Positions 9,004 through 18,083 of a stretch of DNA of 64,000 nt are shown here, piece by piece. Source of the stretch: Actinomadura flavalba DSM 45200 (GTDB lineage Bacteria > Actinomycetota > Actinomycetes > Streptosporangiales > Streptosporangiaceae); contig NZ_KB894095.1 of assembly GCF_000374305.1 (NCBI RefSeq), positions 62,001 to 126,000 of the forward strand. The letters run 5' to 3'. The notes beneath the pieces are model-generated. The model had not been told where the DNA came from. It saw only the letters and a program-made list of their open reading frames with translations, and did no database searches. Position 1 is the stretch's first letter; every line of letters begins with the position of its first letter. The position numbers were made by a program, and so were the translations under genes.

Positions 9004-10044
9004 ATGACAGCCGACAGCGAGCCGAAACCCCTCTCCGAGATCGCCACCGACATGGGTCTCAACATGTCGGACGTCGCCGCGTTCTCCGGTCTGGACGAGA
9101 GCACGGTCTTCCGTCTGTGGGACAACGCCGGCTGGCTCGAACGGGCCAGCGGACGTTCCTTGCAGAGCCTGATGGCGTCCGTTCCGGGCATCGCCGAATA
9201 CGTCGCCGCCCACGCCGTGGAGAAACGGCGCCGCGCGCTCGTCGCTGAACTGCACGCGCAGGGACTAGAGGTCGACACCGAGGTGCTGGCCCGTTCGACG
9301 GTGCCGCGCCAGCACTTGCTGAACGCGCTGGAAGCGGGGCTCCAGATCGTCCGGGGCGACAAGCCGGCGAAGGTCTCGTCGTACATCGCGCGTTTCTGGG
9401 GACGCGACCAGGACCGCGCCCTGGAGGCCCTGTACGCCACGCGCGGCGGGCTCCTGAAAGACCCGCACCGGCTCTTCGAGGCGTCGATCGAGGTGGCGCC
9501 GCGGCTCAACCAGCGAGCCTATTCGTTCCATTCCATCCTGGCGCTGAACATCCTGACGCACCAGGTCAGCAAGGTCACCGGCACGCAGCACGAAGACCTG
9601 GCCTTCCAGACGCCCGGACGCCAGTCGGCGTTCATGATGCGAGGCGTCGTGATGGGCTCGCTGATCAGCACAGGCGACGTCGATCTCGCCGAACGCTACC
9701 GCCAGGCGCTGGAATCCACGCCGGTCTACGCGGCACTGGAGGAATGGTCGTTCCCGACCTACACGCGCGACGCCCGCATCAGCCCGGACTTCACGCTGCC
9801 GAGCACGCTGACGCTGCGCAACACCGCGCGCGAAGTGCTGCGCGAGGTCGACGGCTACAACGACGCCTACCTCCACTACCTGATGTCGACGTACATTCCG
9901 CTGGCATTGACGCGCGACCCCACCTTCGGCGACCGCGTCCCGGAACTGCGGGCCGCGCTCGACCGGCGGAGTGCCTCCATCAACGACCGAAGAATCCGTG
10001 AGGCCCGCGACCGGCTGCTGTCGCGGTTGAAGGGCCTGGCCTGA
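9004..10044 (+). CDS. Unrecognised HTH-containing protein, possibly regulatory
   Basis: A 346-residue soluble protein that I cannot assign to a named family. Residues about 10-40 (LSEIATDMGLNMSDVAAFSG, then LDESTVFRLWDNAG) look like a helix-turn-helix. The remaining 300 residues are predicted mainly helical with no catalytic motif, no signal peptide and no membrane segment. ATG 9004 is preferred over the upstream in-frame GTG because of the purine-rich AAGGCGAGCG just before it. It sits between two methyltransferase genes and ends 26 bases before the second, suggesting an operon. It could regulate that enzyme; this is inference. Confidence 0.65.
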   Translation: MTADSEPKPLSEIATDMGLNMSDVAAFSGLDESTVFRLWDNAGWLERASGRSLQSLMASVPGIAEYVAAHAVEKRRRALVAELHAQGLEVDTEVLARSTVPRQHLLNALEAGLQIVRGDKPAKVSSYIARFWGRDQDRALEALYATRGGLLKDPHRLFEASIEVAPRLNQRAYSFHSILALNILTHQVSKVTGTQHEDLAFQTPGRQSAFMMRGVVMGSLISTGDVDLAERYRQALESTPVYAALEEWSFPTYTRDARISPDFTLPSTLTLRNTAREVLREVDGYNDAYLHYLMSTYIPLALTRDPTFGDRVPELRAALDRRSASINDRRIREARDRLLSRLKGLA

Positions 10045-10070
10045 TCCTGGCCTGAGAAAGTGGGGGGCCG

Positions 10071-10835
10071 GTGGACGAGACGACGCGCAACTTCGCGCAG
10101 CTCACACGTGAAAGATGGGAGACCAATGCGGCGTACTGGGTGAAGGTCATCCGGGAAAGGCACGACCGGTACCGGACCGAGCTGACCGACCGCGCCGTCC
10201 TGGAGGCCGTCGGCCCGTGCATCGGACGGGACGTGCTCGACGCGGGCTGCGGCGAGGGCTACCTGGCCCGCGAACTGGCCGGGCGCGGCGCGCGCGTGAC
10301 GGGCGTGGACGCCGCGCAGAACCTCGTCGACGCCGCGGCGGCCGTCCCGGTGCCCGGCCCGGGGACGGCGGAGTTCGAGCGGGCCAGCGTCGACGCGCTG
10401 CCGTACGGCGACGACGCGTTCGACCTCGTCGTGTGCAACCACCTGTTCAGCCACCTGCCCGAGCCCGAGCACGCCATCGCCGAGTTCGGCCGGGTGCTGC
10501 GGCCGGGCGGCCGGCTGGTGATCCTCACGCTGCACCCGTGCTTCTACGTCGCCGACTCCGAGCGCGGCGCGCTGACCGGCATCCCCGCCGAGCAGTACTT
10601 CGCGCAACGCGGCATCGACCAGCACTTCCTGGTGGACGGCATGGAGTCGCCCGCGATGATCACCTCATGGCTGCGTCCGCTGGAGCACTACGCTGGAACG
10701 CTCCGAGACTCGGGTTTCGTCATCGCCGACCTACGCGAACCGCACCCCACCCCCGACCAACTCCGCGACGACCCGTGGTGGCGCGAAGCCTTCCCGACGG
10801 CCCTGTTCATGCTGCTCATCGCCGAACGCCGCTGA
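10071..10835 (+). CDS. Class I SAM-dependent methyltransferase (Methyltransf_11 type)
   Basis: A 254-residue protein with canonical Rossmann SAM motifs: VLDAGCGEGYLARELAGRG (motif I), VTGVDAA (motif II), YGDDAFDLVVCNHLFSHL (motif IV) and VLRPGGRLVILTLHPCF (motif V/VI). The substrate cannot be inferred; small-molecule methyltransferases of secondary metabolism and UbiE-like enzymes share this layout. The GTG start at 10071 follows a G-rich stretch (GTGGGGGGCC) that can act as ribosome-binding site. The gene starts 26 bases after the HTH protein gene. Confidence 0.85.
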   Translation: MDETTRNFAQLTRERWETNAAYWVKVIRERHDRYRTELTDRAVLEAVGPCIGRDVLDAGCGEGYLARELAGRGARVTGVDAAQNLVDAAAAVPVPGPGTAEFERASVDALPYGDDAFDLVVCNHLFSHLPEPEHAIAEFGRVLRPGGRLVILTLHPCFYVADSERGALTGIPAEQYFAQRGIDQHFLVDGMESPAMITSWLRPLEHYAGTLRDSGFVIADLREPHPTPDQLRDDPWWREAFPTALFMLLIAERR

Positions 10836-10961
10836 ACCCAGACCCGCCCCGTCCGTCGCGCCCGACCGGTACCGACCAACGACACCGACCCGACCTCGAC
10901 CCACCACCGGCCCGAGACACCCTGCCGATAACCGCCTCAGCCCAGCCGCCTGGCTGAGCCA

Positions 10962-11172
10962 GCCGTCGGTGCCCGCGCCAGCTAAGTCGTACCGCCGGTA
11001 ACCGCAATGGCAAGCTTTGCTGTCGGCGCCCGCCCCGATCGAGCCATCCAAGTGCAGCCACTGGCTCAGAAGACCAGGTCCATCCGCCCTGGCGAAGCCG
11101 ACCATCGGTGCCCATGTCGGCTGAGTCGTACCGCCGGTAGCCGCCTTGGCCCAGCCTTGCTGTCGGCGCCCG
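10962..11172. repeat. Pair of diverged ~70-bp direct repeats
   Basis: Copy 1 (10962-11032) and copy 2 (11100-11172) share long identical blocks, including GTCGTACCGCCGGTA and TGCTGTCGGCGCCCGC, with substitutions between them. A partial third echo (GCGCCATCGGTGGCC) lies near 11248. The region 10836-11317 has no supported gene; antisense open frames here merely translate the repeats. Confidence 0.6.
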
Positions 11173-11317
11173 CAGCGGCTCAACAGCCCAACGGTCAAGC
11201 CGAGCTTCCCTCACGGAGCCGCCCTCACAGATTCGCCCCGGCCGAGCCGCGCCATCGGTGGCCGCTCTGTCGGTGGCCGTCTCTACTGTGGGAAACCTCA
11301 TCGCAGAGGGGGCAGTC

Positions 11318-12427
11318 ATGACGGAGTTGCAGAGCGAGGTCCAGCGCACGCTGGACGCACTGGTCGAGTCGGGCGCCGAGCGTGGCGTGCAGGTGAGCGT
11401 GCGGCGGGGCGGGGAGGTCCTGGCGGACGCGGTGGCGGGCGTGGCCGATCCCGCGACGGGCCGCGCGATGACGCCCGGAACGCCGATCTACGGCTGGTCG
11501 ATCGGCAAGGCCGTGACGGCGACGATCGTGCACATCCTCGCCGACCGCGGCGACCTCGGCTACGACACGCCGGTGGCCGAGCCGTGGCCCGAGTTCGCCG
11601 CGCACGGCAAGGGCAACGTGACCGTCCGGCACGTCCTCACCCACACGGCGGGCGTTCCCGGCATCCCGCTCGACACCACCGTCGAGGACGTGTGCGACTC
11701 AGCGCGCATGAGCGCGGCCGTCGCCGCCGAGAAGCCGTGGTGGCCCGCCGGGGAGCAGACCGGCTACCACGCTTACACGTTCGGGTACATCCTGGGCGAA
11801 GTCATCCAGCGGGTCACGGGCCGTCCCCTCGCGCAGGTGCTCCGCGAGGAGATCACCGAGCCGCTGGGCATCGCGGACGAGCTCTACTTCGGGGTTCCGC
11901 GCGCCGAACAGCACCGGCTGGCCGTCCTGGAGGACGCGCCGCCGCCCGCCGACGCTCCGGAAGGCGATCCGTCCGCGGAGATGCCCGCCGACCTGCCCCT
12001 CTTCCGCTCGGCGCCGATGGAACTGTTCCCGGCGGCGGAGATGGGCAACCGTCCCGACGTCCTCGGAGCGGACATCCCGGCGGGCGCCAAGACGTCCGCC
12101 CGCGCGATCACGGCCCTCTACGACGCGCTGCTGACGGGCCGCCTCGTCTCCCCTGCGCGCCTGACCGAGGCGACGTCCGTCGCGGTGAACGGCATCGACC
12201 AGGTCTTCGGCAACCCGGTGCGGTGGGGGCTGGGCTTCGCGCTAGGCTGGCCGGTCGAGGGGGACGAGACGCTGACCGTCTTCGGCATGGGCGGCGCCGG
12301 CGGCAGCTACGCGGCGGGCGACACCGCGACGGGCGTCTCGGTGGCCTTCACCAAGAACCGCCTCTCACCCGACTTCGCGACCACCGCCCAGGTCCTCGAC
12401 ACGGTCCGGGCCCACCTGCCCGCCTGA
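11318..12427 (+). CDS. Serine hydrolase, beta-lactamase / EstB family
   Basis: A 369-residue protein of the penicillin-binding-protein fold. The acylation motif S-x-x-K is S61-I-G-K64 (IYGWSIGKAV). It keeps the family segments HVLTHTAGVPG, GYHAYTFGYILGEVI (carrying the second catalytic tyrosine) and the C-terminal GMGGAGGSYAAGD, the H/K-x-G-equivalent strand. No signal peptide is present, so it is probably a cytoplasmic esterase or amidase rather than a resistance lactamase. ATG 11318 is preceded by GAGGGGGC. It is flanked upstream by the repeat-bearing gap and converges with the small gene at 12432. Confidence 0.85.
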   Translation: MTELQSEVQRTLDALVESGAERGVQVSVRRGGEVLADAVAGVADPATGRAMTPGTPIYGWSIGKAVTATIVHILADRGDLGYDTPVAEPWPEFAAHGKGNVTVRHVLTHTAGVPGIPLDTTVEDVCDSARMSAAVAAEKPWWPAGEQTGYHAYTFGYILGEVIQRVTGRPLAQVLREEITEPLGIADELYFGVPRAEQHRLAVLEDAPPPADAPEGDPSAEMPADLPLFRSAPMELFPAAEMGNRPDVLGADIPAGAKTSARAITALYDALLTGRLVSPARLTEATSVAVNGIDQVFGNPVRWGLGFALGWPVEGDETLTVFGMGGAGGSYAAGDTATGVSVAFTKNRLSPDFATTAQVLDTVRAHLPA

Positions 12428-12431
12428 CGCG

Positions 12432-12707
12432 TCAGACGTCCCCGGGCAGGCGGCGGCGCAGCCGCAGCGCCGAACCCTCGACGGCGACGAGCCACAGCTT
12501 CTCGGGAACGGGCGTCCCGGCCGTGGTCATGTAGGCGGCGACCCACAGCACGTCGTCCTCGACGAGCTGCGCCGCGCTCTGCGAGTCATCGTCGAACAGC
12601 AACGGCCGCGGCCGCTCCGCGAGCCGCTCGACCTCCCCGTCGACGCTGACCACGCTGCCCGGATACAGATGCGAGTTGACGGCCCGAAGCGTCGTCTCTT
12701 CCTCCAT
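12432..12707 (-). CDS. Small hypothetical protein
   Basis: A 91-residue mixed-charge protein beginning MEEETTLRAVNSHLYPGSVV, with short beta-strand-like stretches (DDVLWVAAYM, KLWLVAVEG) and a basic C-terminus. No family is recognised. Codon bias is typical of the genome and it is convergent with the serine hydrolase gene, with only 4 bases between stops. Confidence 0.6.
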   Translation of the reverse strand: MEEETTLRAVNSHLYPGSVVSVDGEVERLAERPRPLLFDDDSQSAAQLVEDDVLWVAAYMTTAGTPVPEKLWLVAVEGSALRLRRRLPGDV

Positions 12708-12965
12708 GCCCGACCGTTACCCACACCGCCGCCCCCGCACAACGCGACAGGCTCGCCCGTCACCGATCCCCACCCGTTTCAGGGGCGCGGGTTTCCCTTC
12801 GTCCCGTGCCCAGGCACCGAGACCCACCCACGATGACCGCTGAACGCGGAGCGTGCGAGACTCGCCGGGAACAAGGCGGCGGAGCCGATGCGCGACGTGG
12901 ACTCGTTCCCGCAGCCGATCGGGCGACGCGCCGCGCCTGCGCGACCTGTTGGGAGAGGGACGCCG

Positions 12966-13724
12966 ATGAGCGTGCTCGTCAGCCGCGAGGGACCGGTCAC
13001 CCTGATCGGCATCGACCGCCCGGAACGCCGCAACGCCGTCGACGGCCCGACGGCGGCGGCCCTCGCGGACGCCTTCCGCGCCTTCGACGCCGACCCGGAC
13101 TCCGTGGCGGCCGTCCTGTACGGCACGGGTGGCACCTTCTGCGCGGGCGCCGACCTCCGCGCCCTGGCCACCGAGGACGGCAACCGCGCGTCCCCGGACG
13201 GCGACGGCCCGATGGGCCCCACCCGTCTGCGCCTCACCAAACCGGTCATCGCGGCGGTGAACGGCCACGCGGTGGCGGGCGGCCTGGAACTGGCCATCTG
13301 GGCCGACCTGCGCGTGGTGGAGGAATCGGCCGTCTTCGGCGTCTACTGCCGCCGCTGGGGCGTGCCCCTCATCGACGGCGGCACCGTCCGTCTCCCCCGC
13401 CTCATCGGCCACAGCCACGCCATGGACATGATCCTGACGGGCCGTCCCGTGCAAGCGGACGAGGCACTCCGCATGGGCCTGGCCAACCGCCTGGTCCCCG
13501 AAGGCAAGGCCCTGGAGGAGGCAACGGCCCTGGCCGCGACCCTCGCCGCCTTCCCCCAGACCTGCCTCCGCGAAGACCGCGCCTCCGTCCTCGCCCAATG
13601 GAACCTGGACGAGCCCACCGCCCTGGCCACCGAATGGACCCACGGCGAACGCTCCCTCTCCGCCGACGCCCTGACCGGCGCCGCCCGCTTCACCGCAGGC
13701 GAAGGCCGCCACGGCACCTTCTAG
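12966..13724 (+). CDS. Enoyl-CoA hydratase/isomerase family protein (crotonase)
   Basis: A 252-residue crotonase-fold protein. The N-terminal IDRPERRNAVDG, the oxyanion-hole segment GGTFCAGADLRAL and the second oxyanion segment AAVNGHAVAGGLELAIWADL are all present. The usual Glu of the GxxxELA segment is retained in GGLELA, while the second catalytic position lies in VPLIDGGTVRLPRLIG, where Asp replaces the more common Glu. This makes the exact reaction uncertain. GGAGAGGG precedes ATG 12966 by 5 bases, favouring it over the upstream start at 12888. It is apparently monocistronic. Confidence 0.85.
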   Translation: MSVLVSREGPVTLIGIDRPERRNAVDGPTAAALADAFRAFDADPDSVAAVLYGTGGTFCAGADLRALATEDGNRASPDGDGPMGPTRLRLTKPVIAAVNGHAVAGGLELAIWADLRVVEESAVFGVYCRRWGVPLIDGGTVRLPRLIGHSHAMDMILTGRPVQADEALRMGLANRLVPEGKALEEATALAATLAAFPQTCLREDRASVLAQWNLDEPTALATEWTHGERSLSADALTGAARFTAGEGRHGTF

Positions 13725-14378
13725 CCGAACACACAAGACAAGCGACCCAACCAATGCCACTCAGCCGGACGCCCCCAGGCACGGCAGAGCCCGCACACCA
13801 CAGCCGACACCAGCCGCAGCACGCCCCGCAAGCACGGCGACAGAACCGAGCCGCGCCGCCGGCACCACCCATGAAACGCCCCGCAAGCAAGATGGGAGCC
13901 AAGCGGCGCGGGGCCACGCGGTGGTGGCGGTTCGGCGAGGCCGCCGTCGCCGCCGTCCCCGTCGGTGGGGCTGCTGGACGGCGCAAACCCGCATCCCACC
14001 GCTGGGACAGCCCCGCAGGCGCCGTCGCAAACCGGTCGACCCTCCCGGCGCAACCAGCAGGCCACTCCACAGGCGCGGGCAAGCACGGGCGGGCACGACC
14101 AAACGCGGGCGGGCACGGGCAAGTGCGGGCGGGCACGGGCAAGTGCGGGCGGGCACAGGCGAGTGCGGGCGGGCACAGGCGAGTGCGGGCGGGCACAGGC
14201 GAGTGCGGGCGGGCACAGGCGAGTGCGGGCGGGCGCGGGCGCGGACGAGTGCGGTGCGGCGCGGTGAGAAGGAACCAGCGGTGAGAAGGGACCATGTGGC
14301 ATAGCCGGTGCCATGCCGCCAATGGGATACCTCCGGGCAGGCGCAGCGGTGCGGAGCCGGATGGCGGGGCCGGTGCCG
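13725..14378. other. Repeat-containing non-coding interval
   Basis: No gene is supported. It contains the 20-bp minisatellite described separately. Open frames on both strands simply translate the repeats (Ala-Arg-Pro or Gly-Arg-Ala-Ser runs). Confidence 0.6.
14081..14240. repeat. 20-bp tandem minisatellite, 8 units
   Basis: Eight consecutive 20-base units with core GCGGGCGGGCAC. Three consecutive units (14161-14220) are identical (GAGTGCGGGCGGGCACAGGC), and the outer units carry substitutions, a pattern typical of slippage or unequal exchange. Confidence 0.95.
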
Positions 14379-15824
14379 CTAGCTGGACGCCTCCGTGAGT
14401 GCGGTGAGAAGAAGCCGGGTGGCGTAGCCGGTGGCGCCCTTGGACAGTTCACCGGAATCGGACGTCGAGCGGCCGGGACCGGCGATGTCCAGGTGGGCCC
14501 AGGCGCGCGAGCCGGTGAACTCCCGCAGGAACAGCGCGGCCGTGATGGAACCCCCGCCGTACCCGGGCTTACCGGTATTGACCAGGTCGGCGACGTCGGA
14601 GTCGATCGCGGGACGCAGTTCCTCGCTCAACGGCAGCCGCCACAGCGGCTCGCCCGCCGCCTCACCCGCCGCCACCAGCGTTTGCGCGAGGGTGTCGTCG
14701 TTGGCGAACAAGGCACCGTGCCGCAGCCCGAGCGCGACCTTCGCCGCCCCGGTCAGCGTCGCGACGTCGATCATGACGTCGGGATCGAGTTCGGCGTCGG
14801 CGTAGGCGAGCGCGTCAGCGAGGACGAGCCGACCCTCAGCGTCGGTGTTGAGGACTTCCGACGTCTTCCCGCCGAAGTGCGTGATGACGTCACCGGGCCG
14901 CATGGCCGAGCCGGACGGCATGTTCTCGGCGGCGGCGACCAACCCCGTGACACGGTCGCGAACGCCCAGCTCCCGCAGCACGCTCATCACCGCAAGCACT
15001 ACCGCGCTGCCCGCCATGTCGGTCTTCATCGTCATCATGTTGGCGTTCGGCTTGAGCGAGAGTCCGCCGCTGTCGAACGTGATGCCCTTGCCGACGAGCA
15101 CGACATGCCGCTCGGCGTCACCCGGGTCGTAGCTCAGCTCGATGAGCCGCGGCGGACGCGGCGAACCACCACCCACGGCCAGCAGTCCCCCGAACCCGCC
15201 GTCGGCAAGCTGCTTCTCGTCACGGACGGCGACCGTCACCCCTGCGGCCGCGCCGATCTCCCGCGCCTGCTCCGCGAGCCACGACGGGTCCTTCTCACTG
15301 GACGGCGTGTTCGCCAGGTCGCGCGCGAGCGCGGTGGCACGGGCACGCGCCGTGCCGAGCGCGACGGCCTCGGCGGCATCCCCCTCTTCGGTGAGGACAA
15401 GGATGGTCGCCGGTGCTGTCCGCTCAGGCGCCTTCCCGATCTTGAAGCCGTAGGTGGCGAGAAGCGCGCCTTCGGTGAACGCCGCCACGTGCCCCGGGAC
15501 GCCCACCGCCAGAGACGTCCGCCCCTTGGCCCGCCGCGCGAGCGCCGCACCCGCCTTGCGCAATTCGGCCGGAGAAGCCTCCCCGACCCCGTAAAGCAGC
15601 AGCTCCCGCACCTCACCGCCGACCCGCACCGGCGTCGCGATGACCTCCCCGGCCTCCCCCTTGGCACGGTGCAACGTCAGCAGTTCGTCCAGCGTGAACG
15701 GCAACAACGCCGCGATCTCCGCCGCCGGAGCCTCCGCCCCGACCCGCACCGGGACGGCGAACAACTCGGCACCGGCCTCGGAAAGCTTCCCCGCGACGGC
15801 ACGAACCTCGGTCGTGATGGGCAT
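14379..15824 (-). CDS. pepA: Leucyl aminopeptidase (M17 family)
   Basis: A 481-residue cytosolic aminopeptidase that removes N-terminal residues using a two-metal centre. The C-terminal catalytic domain shows both M17 signatures: VGKGITFDSGGLSLKPNANM with the metal-binding Lys/Asp and the catalytic Lys, and NTDAEGRLVLADALAYA with the Asp-x-Glu ligands and the bicarbonate-binding Arg. The N-terminal 170 residues are the variable regulatory domain. Length is normal. GGGAGGGGC precedes ATG 15824, which is preferred to the upstream in-frame start at 15917. It appears to be a single gene between two long repeat-rich gaps. Confidence 0.95.
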   Translation of the reverse strand: MPITTEVRAVAGKLSEAGAELFAVPVRVGAEAPAAEIAALLPFTLDELLTLHRAKGEAGEVIATPVRVGGEVRELLLYGVGEASPAELRKAGAALARRAKGRTSLAVGVPGHVAAFTEGALLATYGFKIGKAPERTAPATILVLTEEGDAAEAVALGTARARATALARDLANTPSSEKDPSWLAEQAREIGAAAGVTVAVRDEKQLADGGFGGLLAVGGGSPRPPRLIELSYDPGDAERHVVLVGKGITFDSGGLSLKPNANMMTMKTDMAGSAVVLAVMSVLRELGVRDRVTGLVAAAENMPSGSAMRPGDVITHFGGKTSEVLNTDAEGRLVLADALAYADAELDPDVMIDVATLTGAAKVALGLRHGALFANDDTLAQTLVAAGEAAGEPLWRLPLSEELRPAIDSDVADLVNTGKPGYGGGSITAALFLREFTGSRAWAHLDIAGPGRSTSDSGELSKGATGYATRLLLTALTEASS

Positions 15825-16754
15825 CAGCGCCCCTCCCCCAAGCATCAAACAGCGACACCAGATCCTTTCAGCCCCCACCCCCACCACGCCAACCACCCGA
15901 CAGCCCACCACCCTCACGTACGAAGATCAAGGTTCCCCCACTTGCCGACCTAGCGAGGGTCGCGTGCCCTTGCGCCTGCAGAATTCAATAGCACGCAGGC
16001 ACGCAGGCACGCAGGCACGCAGGCACGCAGGCACGCAGGCACGCACCAAGATCCAACCACCGGCCCGAACGCCCCGGCGCAACCACCAACGCTCGCTCAC
16101 AGACCACGCCCCGACCCAAAGGCGCAACACCGACTCCACACCGTTCACACGACCGAGGGCACAAGCCACGCCTCGAAAGCCAACCACCCACAGCGGAGGC
16201 AACCCTCACACACGAACACAGTGCGAAAACACACGGCACCTGCGGCCTAAGACCACAAGCCCCACCCCGTGAGACACGCCACGTTGGGCGCGCCACGTTC
16301 GGTACGCGCGCACCAACGGCTACGGATCACATGCCATGCATCATGACCCATGAGTGCGCGATGGCCTCGGCTCCTTGATACCCGTGCAAGTGAACGCAGA
16401 CATGAGCGTTGCGCGCAGACGGTGCGCGCCGAGGTGAGCAACGCACGAACGTGGACGGTGCGCGCGTGAGCGGTGCGCATGGCCGGTGCGCATGGCCGGT
16501 GCGCACGCGGACCGGCTGGTGCTGGGTAAGCGGGGCGTGACGACCGCGACGCGCCGGACGCCGACGGGCGGGTGCGCAACGGCGGACGTTGCTTGGACTT
16601 GTAGGCGCGTGATGCGTGATCTATGGGCGCGATGTCCGGTCTTGCAGGTGTGGGAGTGCGTGCGGAGCCAGCGGGTGGGGTGGTTGTGGGGCGGAAGGCG
16701 AAGGCCCCGGCAGGAGTGGAGCGCCGGGGCCGTTCACCGCAGGGGACGGAGGTG
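15825..16754. other. Long non-coding interval with octamer repeat
   Basis: About 930 bp without a supported gene; local composition is lower in GC with many CAC/ACA trinucleotides. It contains the 8-bp tandem repeat at 15991 and a short repeat of GGTGCGCATGGCC around 16474-16505. No tRNA or rRNA is recognised. Confidence 0.5.
15991..16046. repeat. 8-bp tandem repeat (GCACGCAG), 7 units
   Basis: Six perfect GCACGCAG units followed by a seventh with one change. Confidence 0.95.
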
Positions 16755-16922
16755 TCAGCCCACGACCTGCTTGAGGGCCTCACCGAGGTCCTTGGCCTCG
16801 TCGGCGGACAGCTCGACCACCAGGCGGCCACCGCCTTCCAGCGGGACCCGCATGACGATTCCGCGGCCCTCCTTGGTCACTTCGAGCGGACCGTCTCCCG
16901 TCCGCGGCTTCATCGCCGCCAT
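16755..16922 (-). CDS. DUF3117 family small protein
   Basis: A 55-residue protein, MAAMKPRTGDGPLEVTKEGR followed by GIVMRVPLEGGGRLVVELS and DEAKDLGEALKQVVG. It matches the highly conserved actinobacterial DUF3117 family, including Rv1211 of M. tuberculosis, almost along its whole length. The function is unknown. GGAAGGGG lies 8 bases before ATG 16922. It is divergent from the paaX-like gene. Confidence 0.93.
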   Translation of the reverse strand: MAAMKPRTGDGPLEVTKEGRGIVMRVPLEGGGRLVVELSADEAKDLGEALKQVVG

Positions 16923-17087
16923 GCGTGCATCCCCTTCCTGCCTCGGGCCTTGGGCCGCGCGGGCCGCCGGCACCGTTGGCCGCGTGGCCTCCGGTTCGCC
17001 TTCGCGTCTGTATCTGTAAGGTCCATTATCTCGTCTTCCGGGCGCGAAGTGGTAACGATCAGCAGCCAGATAGGAAGACCGGTACAT

Positions 17088-18083
17088 ATGAACGCTCGAT
17101 CGGCGCTGTTCGACCTGTACGGCGATCACCTCCGCCGACGGGGCGGCTCGGCTCCGATCAGCGCGCTCGTCGCCCTCCTGGGCGCCCTCGGGATCGCCCC
17201 GCCCGCCGTCCGCCAGGCAGCGTCGCGGATGGTGCGGCAGGGGTGGCTGGAACGCGCCGACGGCTACCGTCTGACACCCCGCGCCACACACCGGCTGGAC
17301 GAGGCGGCCCGTCGCATTTACCGCGATCTGGAGCCGTGGGACGGCTACTGGGACGTGCTCGTCCTGCGCCGAGTCCGCGACCGGGCCCGCCGTGACCGCT
17401 TGGCGGCGGGGCTCACCTACCTCGGCTACGCGCGGCTGGAGGAGACCACCTGGATCGGCCCGCGCGCGTCCACGGAGGTCACCGGCCTGCTGGCTGCCGA
17501 GGCCGTCCACGCCGACCGCTTCCGCTCGGCCCTGGACGGCGACCCCCGCGCCTTGGTCCGCCGCGTCTGGAACCTGGACGCCCTCGCCAACGCCTACACC
17601 CGCTGGCTGGACGCGGTTTCGGCACCGGACGGCCTTGCTGACGTGGGGGCCGACGGGAACACGACCGGGCTCATCCCGGCATCGGCTCCGCCGCCGAATC
17701 GACACCCCGGTGCGAGGCGCGCAGACGACATACCCACCGACGCCAGCCCGGCGACGACCACGGACTCCGAAGCTTCGCCAAACGGCCCAGCAGGAGTGGC
17801 AGCAGCCAAGGAGGACACCGGTGGAGGCGCTTCTGCGTCGCTTCATCCGGGGTGGGTAAGGACGGACGAGCAGGCGTTCGCGACGCGGACTCGCCTCGTG
17901 CACGAGTGGCGGAAGTTCCTGTTCGAGGACCCCGGCCTGCCGGCCGAGCTGCTTCCGGAGGGATGGCCAGGATCAGCGGCGGCACGGAGATTCGACGCCG
18001 AGGCCGCGCGCCTCTTGCCGGGGACGGCACGGTTCGTCGATCGTTGCTTGAGAGCGGCCGAGAGGAAGGACGACGATGTCTGA
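17088..18083 (+). CDS. PaaX family transcriptional regulator with an inserted linker
   Basis: A 331-residue regulator. Residues 1-75 are the PaaX winged helix-turn-helix, about 85-175 the central domain, and about 259-325 the PaaX C-terminal domain (ATRTRLVHEWRKFLFEDPGL, then PAELLPEGWPG). Between them, residues about 178-258 form an Ala/Pro/Asp/Thr-rich stretch with no predicted structure, which ordinary PaaX proteins (about 260-300 residues) lack. PaaX-type proteins repress phenylacetate catabolic genes and respond to phenylacetyl-CoA. The gene overlaps the downstream paaG-like gene by 8 bases (ATGTCTGA), indicating translational coupling. TAGGAAGA precedes ATG 17088. Confidence 0.88.
   Translation: MNARSALFDLYGDHLRRRGGSAPISALVALLGALGIAPPAVRQAASRMVRQGWLERADGYRLTPRATHRLDEAARRIYRDLEPWDGYWDVLVLRRVRDRARRDRLAAGLTYLGYARLEETTWIGPRASTEVTGLLAAEAVHADRFRSALDGDPRALVRRVWNLDALANAYTRWLDAVSAPDGLADVGADGNTTGLIPASAPPPNRHPGARRADDIPTDASPATTTDSEASPNGPAGVAAAKEDTGGGASASLHPGWVRTDEQAFATRTRLVHEWRKFLFEDPGLPAELLPEGWPGSAAARRFDAEAARLLPGTARFVDRCLRAAERKDDDV

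Noticed and set aside
13690..14452. Minus-strand frames full of Cys-Pro-Pro-Ala-Leu repeats
   Set aside because: They are translations of the 20-bp minisatellite; no ribosome-binding site or homologous domain.
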